From assembly GCF_030817215.1 (NCBI RefSeq), contig NZ_JAUSZA010000001.1:7995501-8059500 (forward strand): a stretch of 64,000 nucleotides of DNA, read 5' to 3'. Below, piece after piece: positions 1 through 7,925 of the stretch. How positions within the stretch are numbered: position 1 is the first letter of the stretch; every line of letters begins with the position of its first letter. Source of the DNA: Paenibacillus sp. V4I3. GTDB lineage: Bacteria > Bacillota > Bacilli > Paenibacillales > NBRC-103111. The position numbers were made by a program, and so were the translations under genes. A model generated the notes under the pieces. The model was not told the origin of the DNA. It saw only the letters and a program-made list of their open reading frames with translations, and did not search any database.

Positions 1-40
1 AGCAGTATAGAATTATTAGACGCAATAAGATTATTATAGT

Positions 41-117
41 TGCATTATCTCCGTTACTTCAATGAAATCAAAAAGAAGCCGCCTCGAAGCAGCTCCTGTA
101 CTAAAGTTTTCCGTTAG
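41..117 (+). repeat. attC-like site 1
   Basis: Complete site. The left half is ATCTCCGTTACTTCAATG, the stem is built on GAAGC/GCTCC-type arms, and the right half ACTAAAGTTTTCCGTTAG ends in the core at 113-117. It opens the window, so the array continues to the left. Confidence 0.8.
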
Positions 118-168
118 TAATAAAAAGGAAAACAATCAAACTATATCTTTCCCTTCCCCTTCCCCTTC

Positions 169-624
169 TTACTGACCATCATTTTTTTCTGTTATCCTAT
201 TACATTCTGTGACAACAAATCCTAAATCATAGTTGTGACGAAATGTGATTTGAAATTTTTCTGCTTTTTTTTCTATGTCATTGTTAATTACTCTGTGAAC
301 ACTTGCCGTGACATCCAATTCAGAAAAACCGCCATCAACTGTTCTCATATTCGTTACTTTAAATGGCTCGAAACTATAAAGGTATTCTTTGCCTGGTTTT
401 AAGTATTTGTTTTCTTCGAGAGCGAATAGTGTCCTCCTTTGCAATTCGGTTGTCAACATACGCTCCAATTGTTCTTCTCGCGTTTGTGGAAACTCCCAAA
501 AAGCAATCCATTCGATCGAATCCTTCCCTTTAGTCGCTTCATCATGCGGATGAGCAATTGCTAACTGAACTGATAATATAGCCGCAATGGAAAGAACTAG
601 AATCGACATCAATTTTTTACTCAT
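169..624 (-). CDS. Exported protein of unknown family, paralog of 30498-30944
   Basis: The ATG is preceded by AGGTGATT. Residues 1-24 form a signal peptide (MSKK, hydrophobic core, likely cleavage after AIA before HPHD), so the product should be exported. The mature part, about 127 residues, carries the blocks TTELQRRTLFALEE and GKEYLYSFEPF and ends with FVVTEC. A diverged second copy with the same blocks lies 30 kb away in another cassette (about two thirds identical by eye). I recognise no named domain and no catalytic motif. The gene is alone between sites 1 and 2. Confidence 0.85.
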   Translation of the reverse strand: MSKKLMSILVLSIAAILSVQLAIAHPHDEATKGKDSIEWIAFWEFPQTREEQLERMLTTELQRRTLFALEENKYLKPGKEYLYSFEPFKVTNMRTVDGGFSELDVTASVHRVINNDIEKKAEKFQITFRHNYDLGFVVTECNRITEKNDGQ

Positions 625-682
625 ACAATCACCTCTACTTGTTTTTCCTCATTTTGGGCAGGTTTATGTACTTAAGATTATT

Positions 683-750
683 CTGATAAACTGCCTGTTC
701 AATGAAAAACAGGGAGCAACTGCCCGCGGCAGTCGGTTCCCTGTTTAATT
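683..750 (+). repeat. attC-like site 2, degenerate right half
   Basis: The left half is CTGCCTGTTCAATG. The stem is ACAGGGAGC paired with GGTTCCCTGT around GCCCGCGGC. The usual ACTATCGTT box is missing and the site ends at GTTTAATTC, which also supplies the stop codon of the next minus-strand gene. Confidence 0.6.
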
Positions 751-1186
751 CACTTTTTTTTTAGTTCCAGTATTTATTATATTCTCTACTACTAATTCAC
801 TGCCGAACTGCGGCGAGCCAAAAATTATTTCAACATAATCAACGACTGCTCCATGCTCTACATATCCCGTAACCCTTACATTGAAACCACCATGGCCATC
901 CTTTCTTACACCAGCTATTTCATAGGATGAAGCTCTAACGTCCCAGAACTTCAAAATGACCCCCTTTTCTATTCGTGAGTAAAGTTCGAACAACATTGCC
1001 TCGTTCATCAAAGCTATGTTTTCATTGGGGGGCAACATTCGGATCATATGGGCTTATATTCTTCAGTTCTCCTATGTTAGGAGCTGCTACCACCGAATCA
1101 TCAAATGCTGACATAGCAGCAATAATTACAATCAGAAATACGCAAAGCTGTAGTATGATTGAATTTTTTAATCCCCTCCAAAACAT
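745..1186 (-). pseudogene. Frameshifted exported protein, DUF3888-like
   Basis: The start ATG at 1186 follows AAGGAGGTG. The first frame encodes a signal peptide (MFWRGLKNSIILQLCVFLIV) and about 50 residues ending PYDPNVAPQ-stop. A second frame continues NENIALMNEAMLFELYSRIEKG and runs to 745. Removing one base from the run of six G (six C on the coding strand) at 1029-1034 joins them into one protein of about 146 residues. Spacing and end resemble the DUF3888 proteins nearby, but that family call is tentative. This is a real frameshift or a homopolymer read error. Confidence 0.65.
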
Positions 1187-1230
1187 AGGAAAAACACCTC
1201 CTTTTTTGGGTATTTTACCCGTAAGGTTAT

Positions 1231-1374
1231 TCAAGTATCCTGCCCGTTAGCCATCCATGCATCCCTTCCTCTGCACCACAGAGCATTAAAGTCAGTTCGT
1301 TCTTTCATGGTAGTTAAATGAGCAAAAAGAGGAGCTGCCGCGATGCAAGCTCCTTCACTATCGTTCTGCGTTAG
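1231..1374 (+). repeat. attC-like site 3 with 60-bp insert
   Basis: The left half TATCCTGCCCGTTAG at 1236-1250 is followed by an extra segment (1251-1312), then GTTAAATGAGC, stem AGGAGCTGCC/GCAAGCTCC and right half ACTATCGTTCTGCGTTAG with its core at 1370-1374. The insert holds a second recurrent motif, CCATCCATGC...GCACCACAGA. Confidence 0.8.
1251..1282. repeat. Second short motif (CCAT...ACCACRGA), copy 1
   Basis: CCATCCATGC, ten bases, then TGCACCACAGA directly follows a GTTAG. Related segments follow GTTAG at 5524 and 11847, and a weaker one lies at 5644. Function unknown. Confidence 0.5.
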
Positions 1375-1383
1375 CGCAATACA

Positions 1384-2088
1384 CTACAGAGGATCCACTT
1401 TATAATCATATTCGTATCCATCTGGAGTTACTAATTGGATAAGATAAGCTTCTTTTGGGTTTAAAGGCAACAGGTCAGAAGTTTTAATCGCTAGAACCTG
1501 CAAACCAGATCTTTTTGGTTCAGAAATTATAACTATTTGGTTACCTTTGTTTTTTATTTTTTTAACATCAGCCTGCATGATAACAAACACTGCTTTTTCA
1601 TTTACTTTTGTTTCTGGGAAACTAACATTATGCAATTCCTCTTCAAGTCCAAGTGAGTTGGTTAAACCAAACCAAATTCCAGCACTTTGAAATCCAATAA
1701 ATATGCGGTGCGTAGTATCGTATAAGTTTCCAGGAACGTAACTCCATCTGCCTCCCCAAAATGTAGAATGCCAGTTTTTATTATAAACGGGACGTTCCCA
1801 ATTGCGATCATCCAATCCTATTTCATAATGCAGCTCTTTTCCACTTTGAATTACATCTTTGACTGGATAAATCACTTTTGGTAAATCGAGATGTTGAAAA
1901 TCAGATTGAAAGAAATTCCGGGGCTTATCAGGCTCTAGTCTTTTCAATCTTTTGGTTAATTCATCTACCTTTTCTTGCAACCTTTGAACCTGATTATTAG
2001 TTTCTGCAGGTTGTGATTCAGCACGAACAATCGGTAAAAATAAAGTCATCAACATGATAAACAAAACCATAAAGAATTTGCGATTCAT
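1384..2088 (-). CDS. Exported coiled-coil protein of unknown family, paralog of 37392-38138
   Basis: The ATG at 2088 is chosen because AGGTGGG lies just upstream; a GTG at 2097 is the alternative. The signal peptide is MNRKFFMVLFIMLMTLFLPI, ending near VRA-ES. A short coiled coil follows (VQRLQEKVDELTKRLKRLEP, about residues 34-53). The rest contains RPVYNKNWHSTFWGGRWSYVP, a block kept almost unchanged in the paralog at 37392 (RPVYEEHWHSTYWGGRWSYIP). Function unknown; the HWHS/WGGRW block is the best search handle. Confidence 0.85.
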   Translation of the reverse strand: MNRKFFMVLFIMLMTLFLPIVRAESQPAETNNQVQRLQEKVDELTKRLKRLEPDKPRNFFQSDFQHLDLPKVIYPVKDVIQSGKELHYEIGLDDRNWERPVYNKNWHSTFWGGRWSYVPGNLYDTTHRIFIGFQSAGIWFGLTNSLGLEEELHNVSFPETKVNEKAVFVIMQADVKKIKNKGNQIVIISEPKRSGLQVLAIKTSDLLPLNPKEAYLIQLVTPDGYEYDYKVDPL

Positions 2089-2140
2089 ATGTCCCACCTC
2101 ATTAGGATATCCTAACCAATTCGCTGGACCTTTATTAATG

Positions 2141-2165
2141 TAATCTGCCCGTTAGTTTAGCAAGA
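2141..2165 (+). repeat. attC-like left half-site 4
   Basis: AATCTGCCCGTTAGTTTAGC has no stem and no right half. It is the left boundary of duplicated block A: bases left of 2142 differ from copy 2, bases to the right are the same. Confidence 0.7.
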
Positions 2166-2234
2166 AGCCTTATTAATCAAAAACAACCCAACAGGGAAAA
2201 GTAATGGTAATCCCATGTAGATGAGGTGTAAGTA

Positions 2235-2660
2235 ATGAGAAAATCAATTATCGCTCTTATTCTAGCCATCACACTTATTATTCCTATTCAAAATAAAACC
2301 GTATTAGCAACCAAACCAACCCAAGACTCAACACAGCTTAAGTTGCAGGATATGCTAATGGTATTTTTAACACCATATATTTATAAAGATGTGAGTGAAT
2401 ATTATAAATCGTCATTAAAATTCAATCCGATTATTGAGCCGTGGCGGATTGATGTCATACAAGCTAAAAGAGTCACTGGTTTTCGAGGTTTTGATTTTTC
2501 ATTAATAATTGAAGTAGAACCTACTATGGGACAACATGTGCTCGTTGGGAAAGATCGAATTGAATACCAATTATCTTTTGGACCATCTGTTAAATTGATA
2601 AAGTTCACCCATTTAACGACATATGAATTGCCTCCAGATTTGAAGGATATCTTGCGGTAG
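2235..2660 (+). CDS. DUF3888 domain exported protein, copy 1
   Basis: The start follows GATGAGGTGTAAGTA. The signal peptide is about residues 1-26 (MRKSIIALILAITLIIPIQN, then TVLA). The rest fits the DUF3888 pattern: a helical LQDMLMVFLTPYI..VSEYY segment, a FDFSLIIEVEP strand pair, GQHVLVGKDRIEYQL, then H.TTYELP near the end. The family is common in Bacillus and Paenibacillus, is exported, and has no known function. One of the few plus-strand genes. Copy 2 at 45971-46396 differs by one residue (Met to Val in EVEPTMGQ). Confidence 0.8.
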   Translation: MRKSIIALILAITLIIPIQNKTVLATKPTQDSTQLKLQDMLMVFLTPYIYKDVSEYYKSSLKFNPIIEPWRIDVIQAKRVTGFRGFDFSLIIEVEPTMGQHVLVGKDRIEYQLSFGPSVKLIKFTHLTTYELPPDLKDILR

Positions 2661-2663
2661 TCG

Positions 2664-2708
2664 AATAACACACAGCAAAAGCTAAATTGGCTGGTACTGT
2701 GTGTTATT
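2664..2708 (+). terminator. Hairpin after DUF3888 gene
   Basis: The 12-bp stem AATAACACACAG / CTGTGTGTTATT starts 4 bases after the stop codon, with a 21-base loop and no long T run. Probable terminator or 3' stabilising hairpin. Confidence 0.5.
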
Positions 2709-2727
2709 TGCCATCTACAATTTATTG

Positions 2728-2811
2728 TTCAACTGCACTAAATGGCCCGTTAGCACAAAAGGCTGCACGCGGCAGCCTTATTACGTTTGTTCAACTATAG
2801 TTCTGCGTTAG
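2728..2811 (+). repeat. attC-like site 5
   Basis: Complete. GGCCCGTTAGCAC, stem AAGGCTGC / GGCAGCCTT, then TTCAACTATAGTTCTGCGTTAG-type right half with its core at 2807-2811. Located inside block A. Confidence 0.85.
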
Positions 2812-2926
2812 TTGAATCTTGAGACGTTATGGTTAGCAGTTCTGTTTGATTACTGCTACTCTCACCTTCAAGAAGTAGAACTCAGAATATAACATCTTCG
2901 TATTAACCTGCTTAACACCTTCGAGA

Positions 2927-3199
2927 CTAAGTGGTGGTTACTTTTGGCAGGAAATCTTGAAGTGTAAAATTCTGCTTTAGATCTTTCAAAGAGACGTGGA
3001 CTTGACCAATGATTTTCATCTTGACCAAATGCCTTGCGTAACCCGCTACCAATGCGCCATCACCAATTAAAATCTGTTCATCACAATCACATTTTTGAAC
3101 GGGAACATCAGTAACAACTAATGTGCCCCTCTTAAATGGACGTTCTGTTGAAGTAGTTATATGTATATTTTCTCCTTTACACCGGTCACAGTGAGACAT
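2927..3199 (-). CDS. YgiT-type zinc-finger protein, copy 1
   Basis: The ATG at 3199 follows AGGAGGGGATGCTTGT; an in-frame start 51 bases upstream has no such site. The 90-residue product begins MSHCDRCKG (a CxxC knuckle) and has KCDCDEQIL about 40 residues later, with the TLVVTDVPV strand between them. This is the layout of YgiT-type zinc fingers, which bind one zinc and often occur in antitoxins or small regulators. No toxin gene lies beside it. It is divergent from the membrane-protein gene at 3382 with no site between. An identical copy is at 46660-46932. Confidence 0.7.
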   Translation of the reverse strand: MSHCDRCKGENIHITTSTERPFKRGTLVVTDVPVQKCDCDEQILIGDGALVAGYARHLVKMKIIGQVHVSLKDLKQNFTLQDFLPKVTTT

Positions 3200-3381
3200 A
3201 CAAGCATCCCCTCCTATAACCTTTATTTTATCATGGGTTTGATATTTCACAAAAGGTTTAGTAATTATCCAAATACTGTATTAATATGACGACTAATCTA
3301 ACCGATAAATTATTGTATATGATGTTGTTATAGTGGTAGTAGTGTACGTAATTCTTTTTAAGATACGAGAGGTGTGGTGAG

Positions 3382-3729
3382 ATGAAGGGCGGTCTAAAGT
3401 TATTTGCTATGTTAGTATTCCTATTTGGTTTCCCAGCGATTATTGCACTGACCGGCGTATTTGGCCTTGTGATCGGGATCTTTTCTCCATTAATTCTTAG
3501 TTACATTTTTCTGGTCAAGCGGCTTGAAAGTCGGAGACAAGCTTTGGGAGTTTTGGTAGGCCAATGCCTATTGGGTGCGTTAGTATTAGGCATGCTAATA
3601 GGTAAAGTGTCAGATAATGGGCTACTTGTTGCCGAAGGTATTTATGCTGTAGCGATGGTAGTATTTAACTTCGTAATGAGGAATCCTGCTCCCTATTGGA
3701 AAAAGAAGTGGAAGGATTATAGAAACTAG
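3382..3729 (+). CDS. Small membrane protein, copy 1
   Basis: The start follows AGAGGTGTGGTGAG. 115 residues with about four hydrophobic segments (6-25, 26-45, 57-74, 79-97) and a basic tail (YWKKKWKDYRN) that should stay in the cytoplasm. No recognised family. The divergent neighbour starts 182 bp away with no site between, so the two travel as one cassette. A strong hairpin follows the stop. Copy 2 is 47115-47462. Confidence 0.75.
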   Translation: MKGGLKLFAMLVFLFGFPAIIALTGVFGLVIGIFSPLILSYIFLVKRLESRRQALGVLVGQCLLGALVLGMLIGKVSDNGLLVAEGIYAVAMVVFNFVMRNPAPYWKKKWKDYRN

Positions 3730-3750
3730 TGGGTATAACATAACTCAAGA

Positions 3751-3802
3751 ATAACTAATAAGCTGGTGTTCCGACTTGATGGGACGTCAGCTTATTAGTT
3801 AT
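3751..3802 (+). terminator. Long hairpin terminator after membrane-protein gene
   Basis: Perfect 15-bp stem ATAACTAATAAGCTG / CAGCTTATTAGTTAT with a smaller inner GTTCC/GGGAC pairing, 21 bases after the stop codon. A short TGTTTGCG follows. Confidence 0.7.
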
Positions 3803-4152
3803 GTTTGCGTTAATTGTAAATACAATTATAGACTGAGCGCAATAGCTGAGTTCGTTGTTGGCTGCCGATCGTGGCCGTAATAACCTGCGCATCTGAAGCG
3901 TGTGTGTATTGCGGCACATATCTGGCTGCCTTCGCTTACACGTTGATGTTCCCGACCATTACAACACTTGTTCGCCTCCAAAAGAGAATCTAGCCAGTCT
4001 ACAGCTATATTCTTTGTATATCTATCGTCATCTCAAAACGCTTTCTATCCCCAACTTGAGTGAAGTCGAATTTTCTACTTTACAGTTTTACTAACAGCAA
4101 GCAAATGCTTCAAATTAAGAACTTAATGCAAAGAAATAGTTCAAGTCACAAC
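3803..4152. other. Noncoding stretch with eroded site fragments
   Basis: No gene is convincing here; a 64-codon frame at 3900 lacks a ribosome site. A short GTTAATTG/CAATTATAG dyad and a GGCTGCCGATC fragment look like worn site pieces. The terminator at 4153 suggests that a plus-strand transcript, now gene-less or noncoding, once ended here. The stretch is kept almost unchanged in copy 2. Confidence 0.4.
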
Positions 4153-4176
4153 GGCCCTGATAAGGGGCTTTTTTTA
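4153..4176 (+). terminator. Rho-independent terminator
   Basis: GGCCCT / AGGGGC with a GATA loop followed by seven T. Also present in block A copy 2 at 47886. Confidence 0.65.
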
Positions 4177-4268
4177 TAGGTTCATAAACTTTTCTTATAT
4201 GGATATAATTTACTTTTATCGAACGAAAAACGTATGGATTTAGACCACACGTTTCACTGCTGTTTCCG

Positions 4269-4299
4269 CCGTTAATCCTCAACTATTGTTTTCCGTTAA
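4269..4299 (+). repeat. attC-like site 6, stemless
   Basis: CCGTTAATCC, then CAACTATTGTTTTCCGTTAA, with no GC-rich stem. The two inverted boxes almost touch. Block A ends inside this site, after ACTATTGTT at 4290. Confidence 0.75.
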
Positions 4300-4313
4300 T
4301 TTAATAAAAATGT

Positions 4314-4790
4314 TTAGAAAGAAGCACCACAGACCAGTTGGTTCCATACTACTATTTCCGAGATTGAACCGGGTTTTGTTCCTGAAGGATGAACAGCACA
4401 AATTTGCTTAGGTTTACCTCTTGAACTGAATGTGAGAATAGCCATAACTTTCAACGGTTTTCCATCAACCTCGATAGTCAGATCTGCATGCCCTGTTCCG
4501 AAAGTTCCATCGTCATAATCGGCTTTTACATTTTCATATGCCAGGAGTTTAAATCCTTCTTTCTCATGCAGTTTCTGAATTTCGTCCACCCAGGTATTCT
4601 TATCTATCGACCCGTCAAACAGTCTTTCAGCTTCCCTATACTCTTGAGTCTTAATTGCATTTAAGAATGCAACGGTTTTCTTTTGTATTGCTAACGGGTT
4701 CCACGCCAAGGTAGCTTGATAGACCAAGAAAAACATGAACAGCAAGAGCATGAAAGGAATACCTATTTTCAACGCGAACTTCATTGTCAT
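4314..4790 (-). CDS. Membrane-anchored protein, unknown family
   Basis: The ATG at 4790 has AAGGGGTC eight bases upstream; an ATG at 4808 is possible but lacks a site. One N-terminal membrane segment (LKIGIPFMLLLFMFFLVYQA, about residues 5-24) is followed by an outside domain of about 130 residues beginning AIQKKTVAFLNAIKTQEYREAE. The helix pair plus beta layout recalls the NTF2-like or DUF4878-type fold found in many Gram-positive lipoproteins; this is only a resemblance. Confidence 0.75.
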   Translation of the reverse strand: MTMKFALKIGIPFMLLLFMFFLVYQATLAWNPLAIQKKTVAFLNAIKTQEYREAERLFDGSIDKNTWVDEIQKLHEKEGFKLLAYENVKADYDDGTFGTGHADLTIEVDGKPLKVMAILTFSSRGKPKQICAVHPSGTKPGSISEIVVWNQLVCGASF

Positions 4791-4950
4791 TTTGGATGAC
4801 CCCTTCATTTAATCTTCTAGCATCTAGTCTATTATCCATATTATACCTATATGGTCAATCCAAAGCAAAACGAAAGTCTGTTATTGTTTCAAGCTAAATA
4901 TAGTAGCAAAGTTAGCATTTTGTCAGGAGTCCGTCAAATCCTCCTTAATT

Positions 4951-5040
4951 CACTATCCTGCCCGTTCAACGGACAACGGCAGCCGATCTTGTAGTGGCCG
5001 GCTGCCGTCGTGCCATCATTGAACTATAGTTCTCCGTTAG
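4951..5040 (+). repeat. attC-like site 7
   Basis: Complete. CACTATCCTGCCCGTTCAAC, stem ACGGCAGCCGATC / GGCCGGCTGCCGT, then ATTGAACTATAGTT and the core at 5036-5040. The right arm onward is shared with site 64 (block B). Confidence 0.85.
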
Positions 5041-5515
5041 AGCGTAACGTCGTTTCTAATTTTATAATGGATTGTCACATTTCCACTCGCTTACCAATCT
5101 TCTGAAATCATCTAAATACTTACCGAGTTGTATCTCAAGATTTTTGATTCCGATAATGTCTACCTCATGAACAGAGTCGAATAGTTCGTCATCCGTAACA
5201 TCCCAATCATTATCTAGATATTTTGAAGCCACCTCATATTTTCTCAAATAAAATCTAGCCGAGTTAGGCTCAATCTTATTTAAGAATTTCTGTTTATTTA
5301 TAACTTGTACTTTTACGAAAGCACGATTCATTTCAGAGGTAGCCTCAAGTTCACAAGCTAGGCCAATCCCCGTCAATAAATTATTAATTTGACGTGTATC
5401 AAAGACCTGCACACTCCTCACTTCCTCCGCTTTTTTTCAACAATAGTTAAACACTTTATTATTTCATATTGGGTCAACTGCCGAGGATCTGCACCATGCT
5501 TATTGTACTAAAGTT
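5000..5515. repeat. Duplicated block B, copy 1
   Basis: 516 bp matching 59005-59520. The left end lies in the stem of site 7. The right end lies after GTACTAAAGTT, exactly before the spacer of site 8 (TCCGTTAG here, CTCCCGTTAG in copy 2). Confidence 0.95.
5062..5412 (-). CDS. Hypothetical protein, copy 1 (same as 59067-59417)
   Basis: GTG at 5412 is preferred because GGAGG lies nine bases upstream; a GTG three codons earlier is too close to it. About 116 residues, no signal peptide, probably cytosolic, with a charged middle (NKQKFLNKIEPNSARFYLRKYE) and an acidic C-terminal part (DDWDVTDDELFDSV-like). No family recognised. The same protein is encoded in copy 2, 54 kb away. Confidence 0.75.
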   Translation of the reverse strand: MQVFDTRQINNLLTGIGLACELEATSEMNRAFVKVQVINKQKFLNKIEPNSARFYLRKYEVASKYLDNDWDVTDDELFDSVHEVDIIGIKNLEIQLGKYLDDFRRLVSEWKCDNPL

Positions 5516-5523
5516 TCCGTTAG
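5473..5523 (+). repeat. attC-like site 8
   Basis: TCAACTGCCGAGGATCTGC is a worn left half; the right half ACTAAAGTTTCCGTTAG is clear, with its core at 5519-5523. The right breakpoint of block B falls between AAAGTT and TCCGTTAG. Confidence 0.75.
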
Positions 5524-5553
5524 CCATCCATGCCCCTATCGGGGCACCACGGA
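5524..5553. repeat. Second short motif (CCAT...ACCACRGA), copy 2
   Basis: CCATCCA, then the perfect hairpin TGCCCC-TATC-GGGGCA, then CCACGGA, directly after the core of site 8. Confidence 0.5.
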
Positions 5554-5592
5554 ATAATGAAAATTTTTTTAGTAGGTTTTATAATTATAGTA

Positions 5593-5643
5593 CGGCTGGC
5601 GAGGAAGGTCGTTGAACTATGGTGCCTTGAGCCCTACCGTTAG
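5593..5643 (+). repeat. attC-like right half-site 9
   Basis: ACGGCTGGC, GTTGAACTATGGTGCC, a long spacer, then CCGTTAG (core 5639-5643). The IS110-A element begins directly after the core. Confidence 0.65.
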
Positions 5644-7130
5644 TCTGACTACAGCGACCCCGGTGTACCACGGACTGTTGCTCCTTCTTGGGAAGCACGC
5701 AGGGTAGATTAACCCTTTATTGGTTTGCTGCACCAGCCTCAATTTATTGGCCGTAGAAAGGTGATTCACATGCAAGTACTCATTGAACGAGCATGCGGTT
5801 TAGATGTTCACAAAAAAACCATCACAGCTTGTATCGTTACTCCAGAAGGAAAGGAGATCAAGACATTTCACACTCACACCGTCTATCTGCTTAAACTGAT
5901 CGACTGGATGAAGGAACATCGCTGTACGCATGTAGCTATGGAAAGTACAGGCGTCTTTTGGAAACCTATCGTCAACTTGCTTGAAGCCGAGGACATTCAA
6001 TACCTTGTCGTAAATGCGGCGCACATGAAGGCTGTTCCTGGGAGGAAGACGGATGTAAAAGATGCTGAATGGATCGCAGACCTTTTACGTCACGGATTAC
6101 TTACTGCAAGTTATATTCCAGATCGTAACCAGCGTGAGATGCGTGAGTTAGTTCGTTACCGGCGCAGTTTAATTCAAGAGCGAGCTCGTGAGCATAACCG
6201 GGTACAAAAGGTCTTAGAAGGAGCAAACATTAAGCTTGCCTCTGTCGCCACTGACATTATGGGTCTTTCCAGTCGAGACATGATGAATGCGATGATTAAT
6301 GGCGAAGAAGATCCGGAAAAACTCGCAAGCTTTGCACGCGGAGTCATGAAGAAAAAGAAGGAAGAACTTGAGCTTGCACTTCGGGGTAAGATGAGTGCAC
6401 ATCAACGCCTCATGCTAAAAACTATGCTTACCCACGTTGATTTCCTCAATGAACAAATCGCGGAATTGGATGCGGAGGTAGCTGGGCGGCTAGACCCTTT
6501 TCAGGAAGACATTGATCGACTAGATACGATTCCCGGGATTGCCAGACGTACCGCTGAACAAATATTAGCCGAAATTGGAACAAATGTCGGTTCACGGTTT
6601 CCAAGTGCAGCCCACCTTTGCTCATGGATCGGTCTTGTGCCAGGCCACAACGAAAGTGCCGGTAAACGAAAACCCTCGAAAACTCGCAAAGGAAACAAAT
6701 ATCTCCGATCGGCACTTCTTGAAGCTTCACAATCCGTATGCAGATCTGACAATTATCTCGGAGCCCTATATAGGCGAATCGCAGCACGTAAAGGTGGTCG
6801 TAAAGCGGCTGTTGCTGTTGCACACGCCATCATGAAGATCGCCTATCATCTTTTAACTCGCAATGAAGATTACCGAGATTTAGGTGCTGATTATTTTGAA
6901 AAACGACAGCAAGATTTCATCGTCAAACAATCCGTTCGTAGACTAGAGAATCTTGGTTTTACAGTAACAATCGCTGCTCCCGACGCCTCATAATACCTCG
7001 CTCATATTAAAACATGAGACGCAGCCTTTTGAAAAAAAACGTCATAGCTGCGCCTAGTTTCGTATTGCCATTTTTAGTGCTCTGCTATGTGAGATTTTCA
7101 GGGTAGTTCAGTGTTGGGTTGAAAATACGG
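5644..7130 (+). mobile_element. IS110-A element (limits approximate)
   Basis: An IS110-family transposase gene with 126 bp of noncoding DNA before it and about 130 bp after it. The left end lies against the GTTAG core of site 9; the right end lies close to the stop codon of the next gene at 7135. No terminal inverted repeats are obvious, as is usual for the family. In IS110 elements the noncoding end beside the gene can encode the bridge RNA that selects target and donor; the upstream 126 bp is the candidate here. Confidence 0.75.
5770..6993 (+). CDS. IS110-family transposase, intact
   Basis: The ATG at 5770 follows AAAGGTGATTCAC. 407 residues. The N-terminal DEDD RuvC-like domain shows GLDVHKKT (Asp), MESTGVFW (Glu) and RKTDVKDAEWIADL (two Asp). 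The C-terminal transposase domain shows LDTIPGIARRTAEQILAEIG (helix-hairpin-helix) and GLVPGHNESAGKRK, whose Ser is the expected nucleophile, then GNKYLRSALLEAS. Both domains are complete, so it is probably active. It inserts and excises the element through a circular form, guided by the bridge RNA (family knowledge). Only distantly similar to the IS110 copies at 22072 and 58845. Confidence 0.92.
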   Translation: MQVLIERACGLDVHKKTITACIVTPEGKEIKTFHTHTVYLLKLIDWMKEHRCTHVAMESTGVFWKPIVNLLEAEDIQYLVVNAAHMKAVPGRKTDVKDAEWIADLLRHGLLTASYIPDRNQREMRELVRYRRSLIQERAREHNRVQKVLEGANIKLASVATDIMGLSSRDMMNAMINGEEDPEKLASFARGVMKKKKEELELALRGKMSAHQRLMLKTMLTHVDFLNEQIAELDAEVAGRLDPFQEDIDRLDTIPGIARRTAEQILAEIGTNVGSRFPSAAHLCSWIGLVPGHNESAGKRKPSKTRKGNKYLRSALLEASQSVCRSDNYLGALYRRIAARKGGRKAAVAVAHAIMKIAYHLLTRNEDYRDLGADYFEKRQQDFIVKQSVRRLENLGFTVTIAAPDAS

Positions 7131-7134
7131 GTAC

Positions 7135-7677
7135 TCATATTGAGCCTTCACTTAAAACAAAATAGTTCCAACCGACTAATGGCACTACCTTTACTTCATC
7201 TATAAATAGCTTCTTTGCACCATTGGTATAACGGTGTTGCTTATTAAATCCTTTAGCTCCAGTATAAGGATTAACAACCCATGCACCACTCAAAGTAATA
7301 GAATTGAGTTTCTTGACAATCTTTTTCCATACCTTTAAAAACTCAGCAGTTTCTGTCTGGGTTGCTAAAATGGACTCCTGCAGTTGATTATCCGAATATT
7401 TTCCAATAGTTATTAGAAGATAATCTGGATTTTCATCGAAATAATCCATATAGCTGTTTGTGCGTATATTAGGTTTATTAATATGCAAACAAACCCTGTT
7501 TGTATTGCAAAATGGTATATCTTCTAGAGCATCATCAACTTCATCTAATAAGTGTGCTGCAAATGATGGAAACAATTCAACCATAACAATATACAAGTTA
7601 TACTCTTTTGCACATTCTTTTATAAACTTTATTGTCTCATCCGGCACAGCATGAAATTGCACATTTATCTTTGTCAT
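7135..7677 (-). CDS. Hypothetical cytosolic protein
   Basis: The ATG at 7677 follows AAGGGAGGCATT; an in-frame start 66 bases upstream has no site. 180 residues without signal peptide: a first half FIKECAKEYNLYIVMVELFPSF, an acidic LLDEVDDALEDIP segment and a basic C-terminal part ending VVPLVGWNYFVLSEGSI. No family recognised. IS110-A ends within a few bases of the stop codon, so the original C-terminus may have been changed by the insertion. Confidence 0.75.
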   Translation of the reverse strand: MTKINVQFHAVPDETIKFIKECAKEYNLYIVMVELFPSFAAHLLDEVDDALEDIPFCNTNRVCLHINKPNIRTNSYMDYFDENPDYLLITIGKYSDNQLQESILATQTETAEFLKVWKKIVKKLNSITLSGAWVVNPYTGAKGFNKQHRYTNGAKKLFIDEVKVVPLVGWNYFVLSEGSI

Positions 7678-7740
7678 AATGCCTCCCTTTACCTTAGCCA
7701 ATATTCCCTTATTATTGCCATGTATTACCCGTTTGTTAAC

Positions 7741-7830
7741 CAAATCTGCCCTTTACCTTAATAAACAAAGCAGGTCGCCACGGCGCCTGCTTTGTTTGTC
7801 TATCTCTATGCAACTAACGTTTCCCGTTAG
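7741..7830 (+). repeat. attC-like site 10
   Basis: Complete. AATCTGCCCTTTACC, then stem ACAAAGCAGG / CCTGCTTTGT around a CGCCACGGCG loop, then CAACTAACGTTTCCCGTTAG with its core at 7826-7830. Confidence 0.85.
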
Positions 7831-7925
7831 CACAATAAGACTTCCATTACCCCTTTGGCTTATTCTTATACTGACTTAATTTTTATAATAACAATTTACT
7901 AAATAAAAAAAATTGAACCCACTCT

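Larger units (their letters stand above)
2142..4290. repeat. Duplicated block A, copy 1
   Basis: About 2.15 kb, nearly identical to 45878-48023. It contains a DUF3888 gene, a complete site, a YgiT-type zinc-finger gene, a membrane-protein gene and a noncoding tail. The left end lies just before CTGCCCGTTAG. The right end lies just after ACTATTGTT, where the variable spacer of site 6 begins. Only a few substitutions and a net 3-base gap separate the copies, so the duplication is recent. Confidence 0.95.

Noticed and set aside
2927..3729. Toxin-antitoxin pair (YgiT-type protein with membrane protein)
   Set aside because: The genes are divergent, no MqsR-like toxin is present, and the membrane protein is larger than usual membrane toxins; not enough support.
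3900..4094. 64-codon plus-strand frame (and copy at 47633)
   Set aside because: No ribosome site, low-complexity composition, overlaps worn site fragments; conserved only because block A is duplicated.
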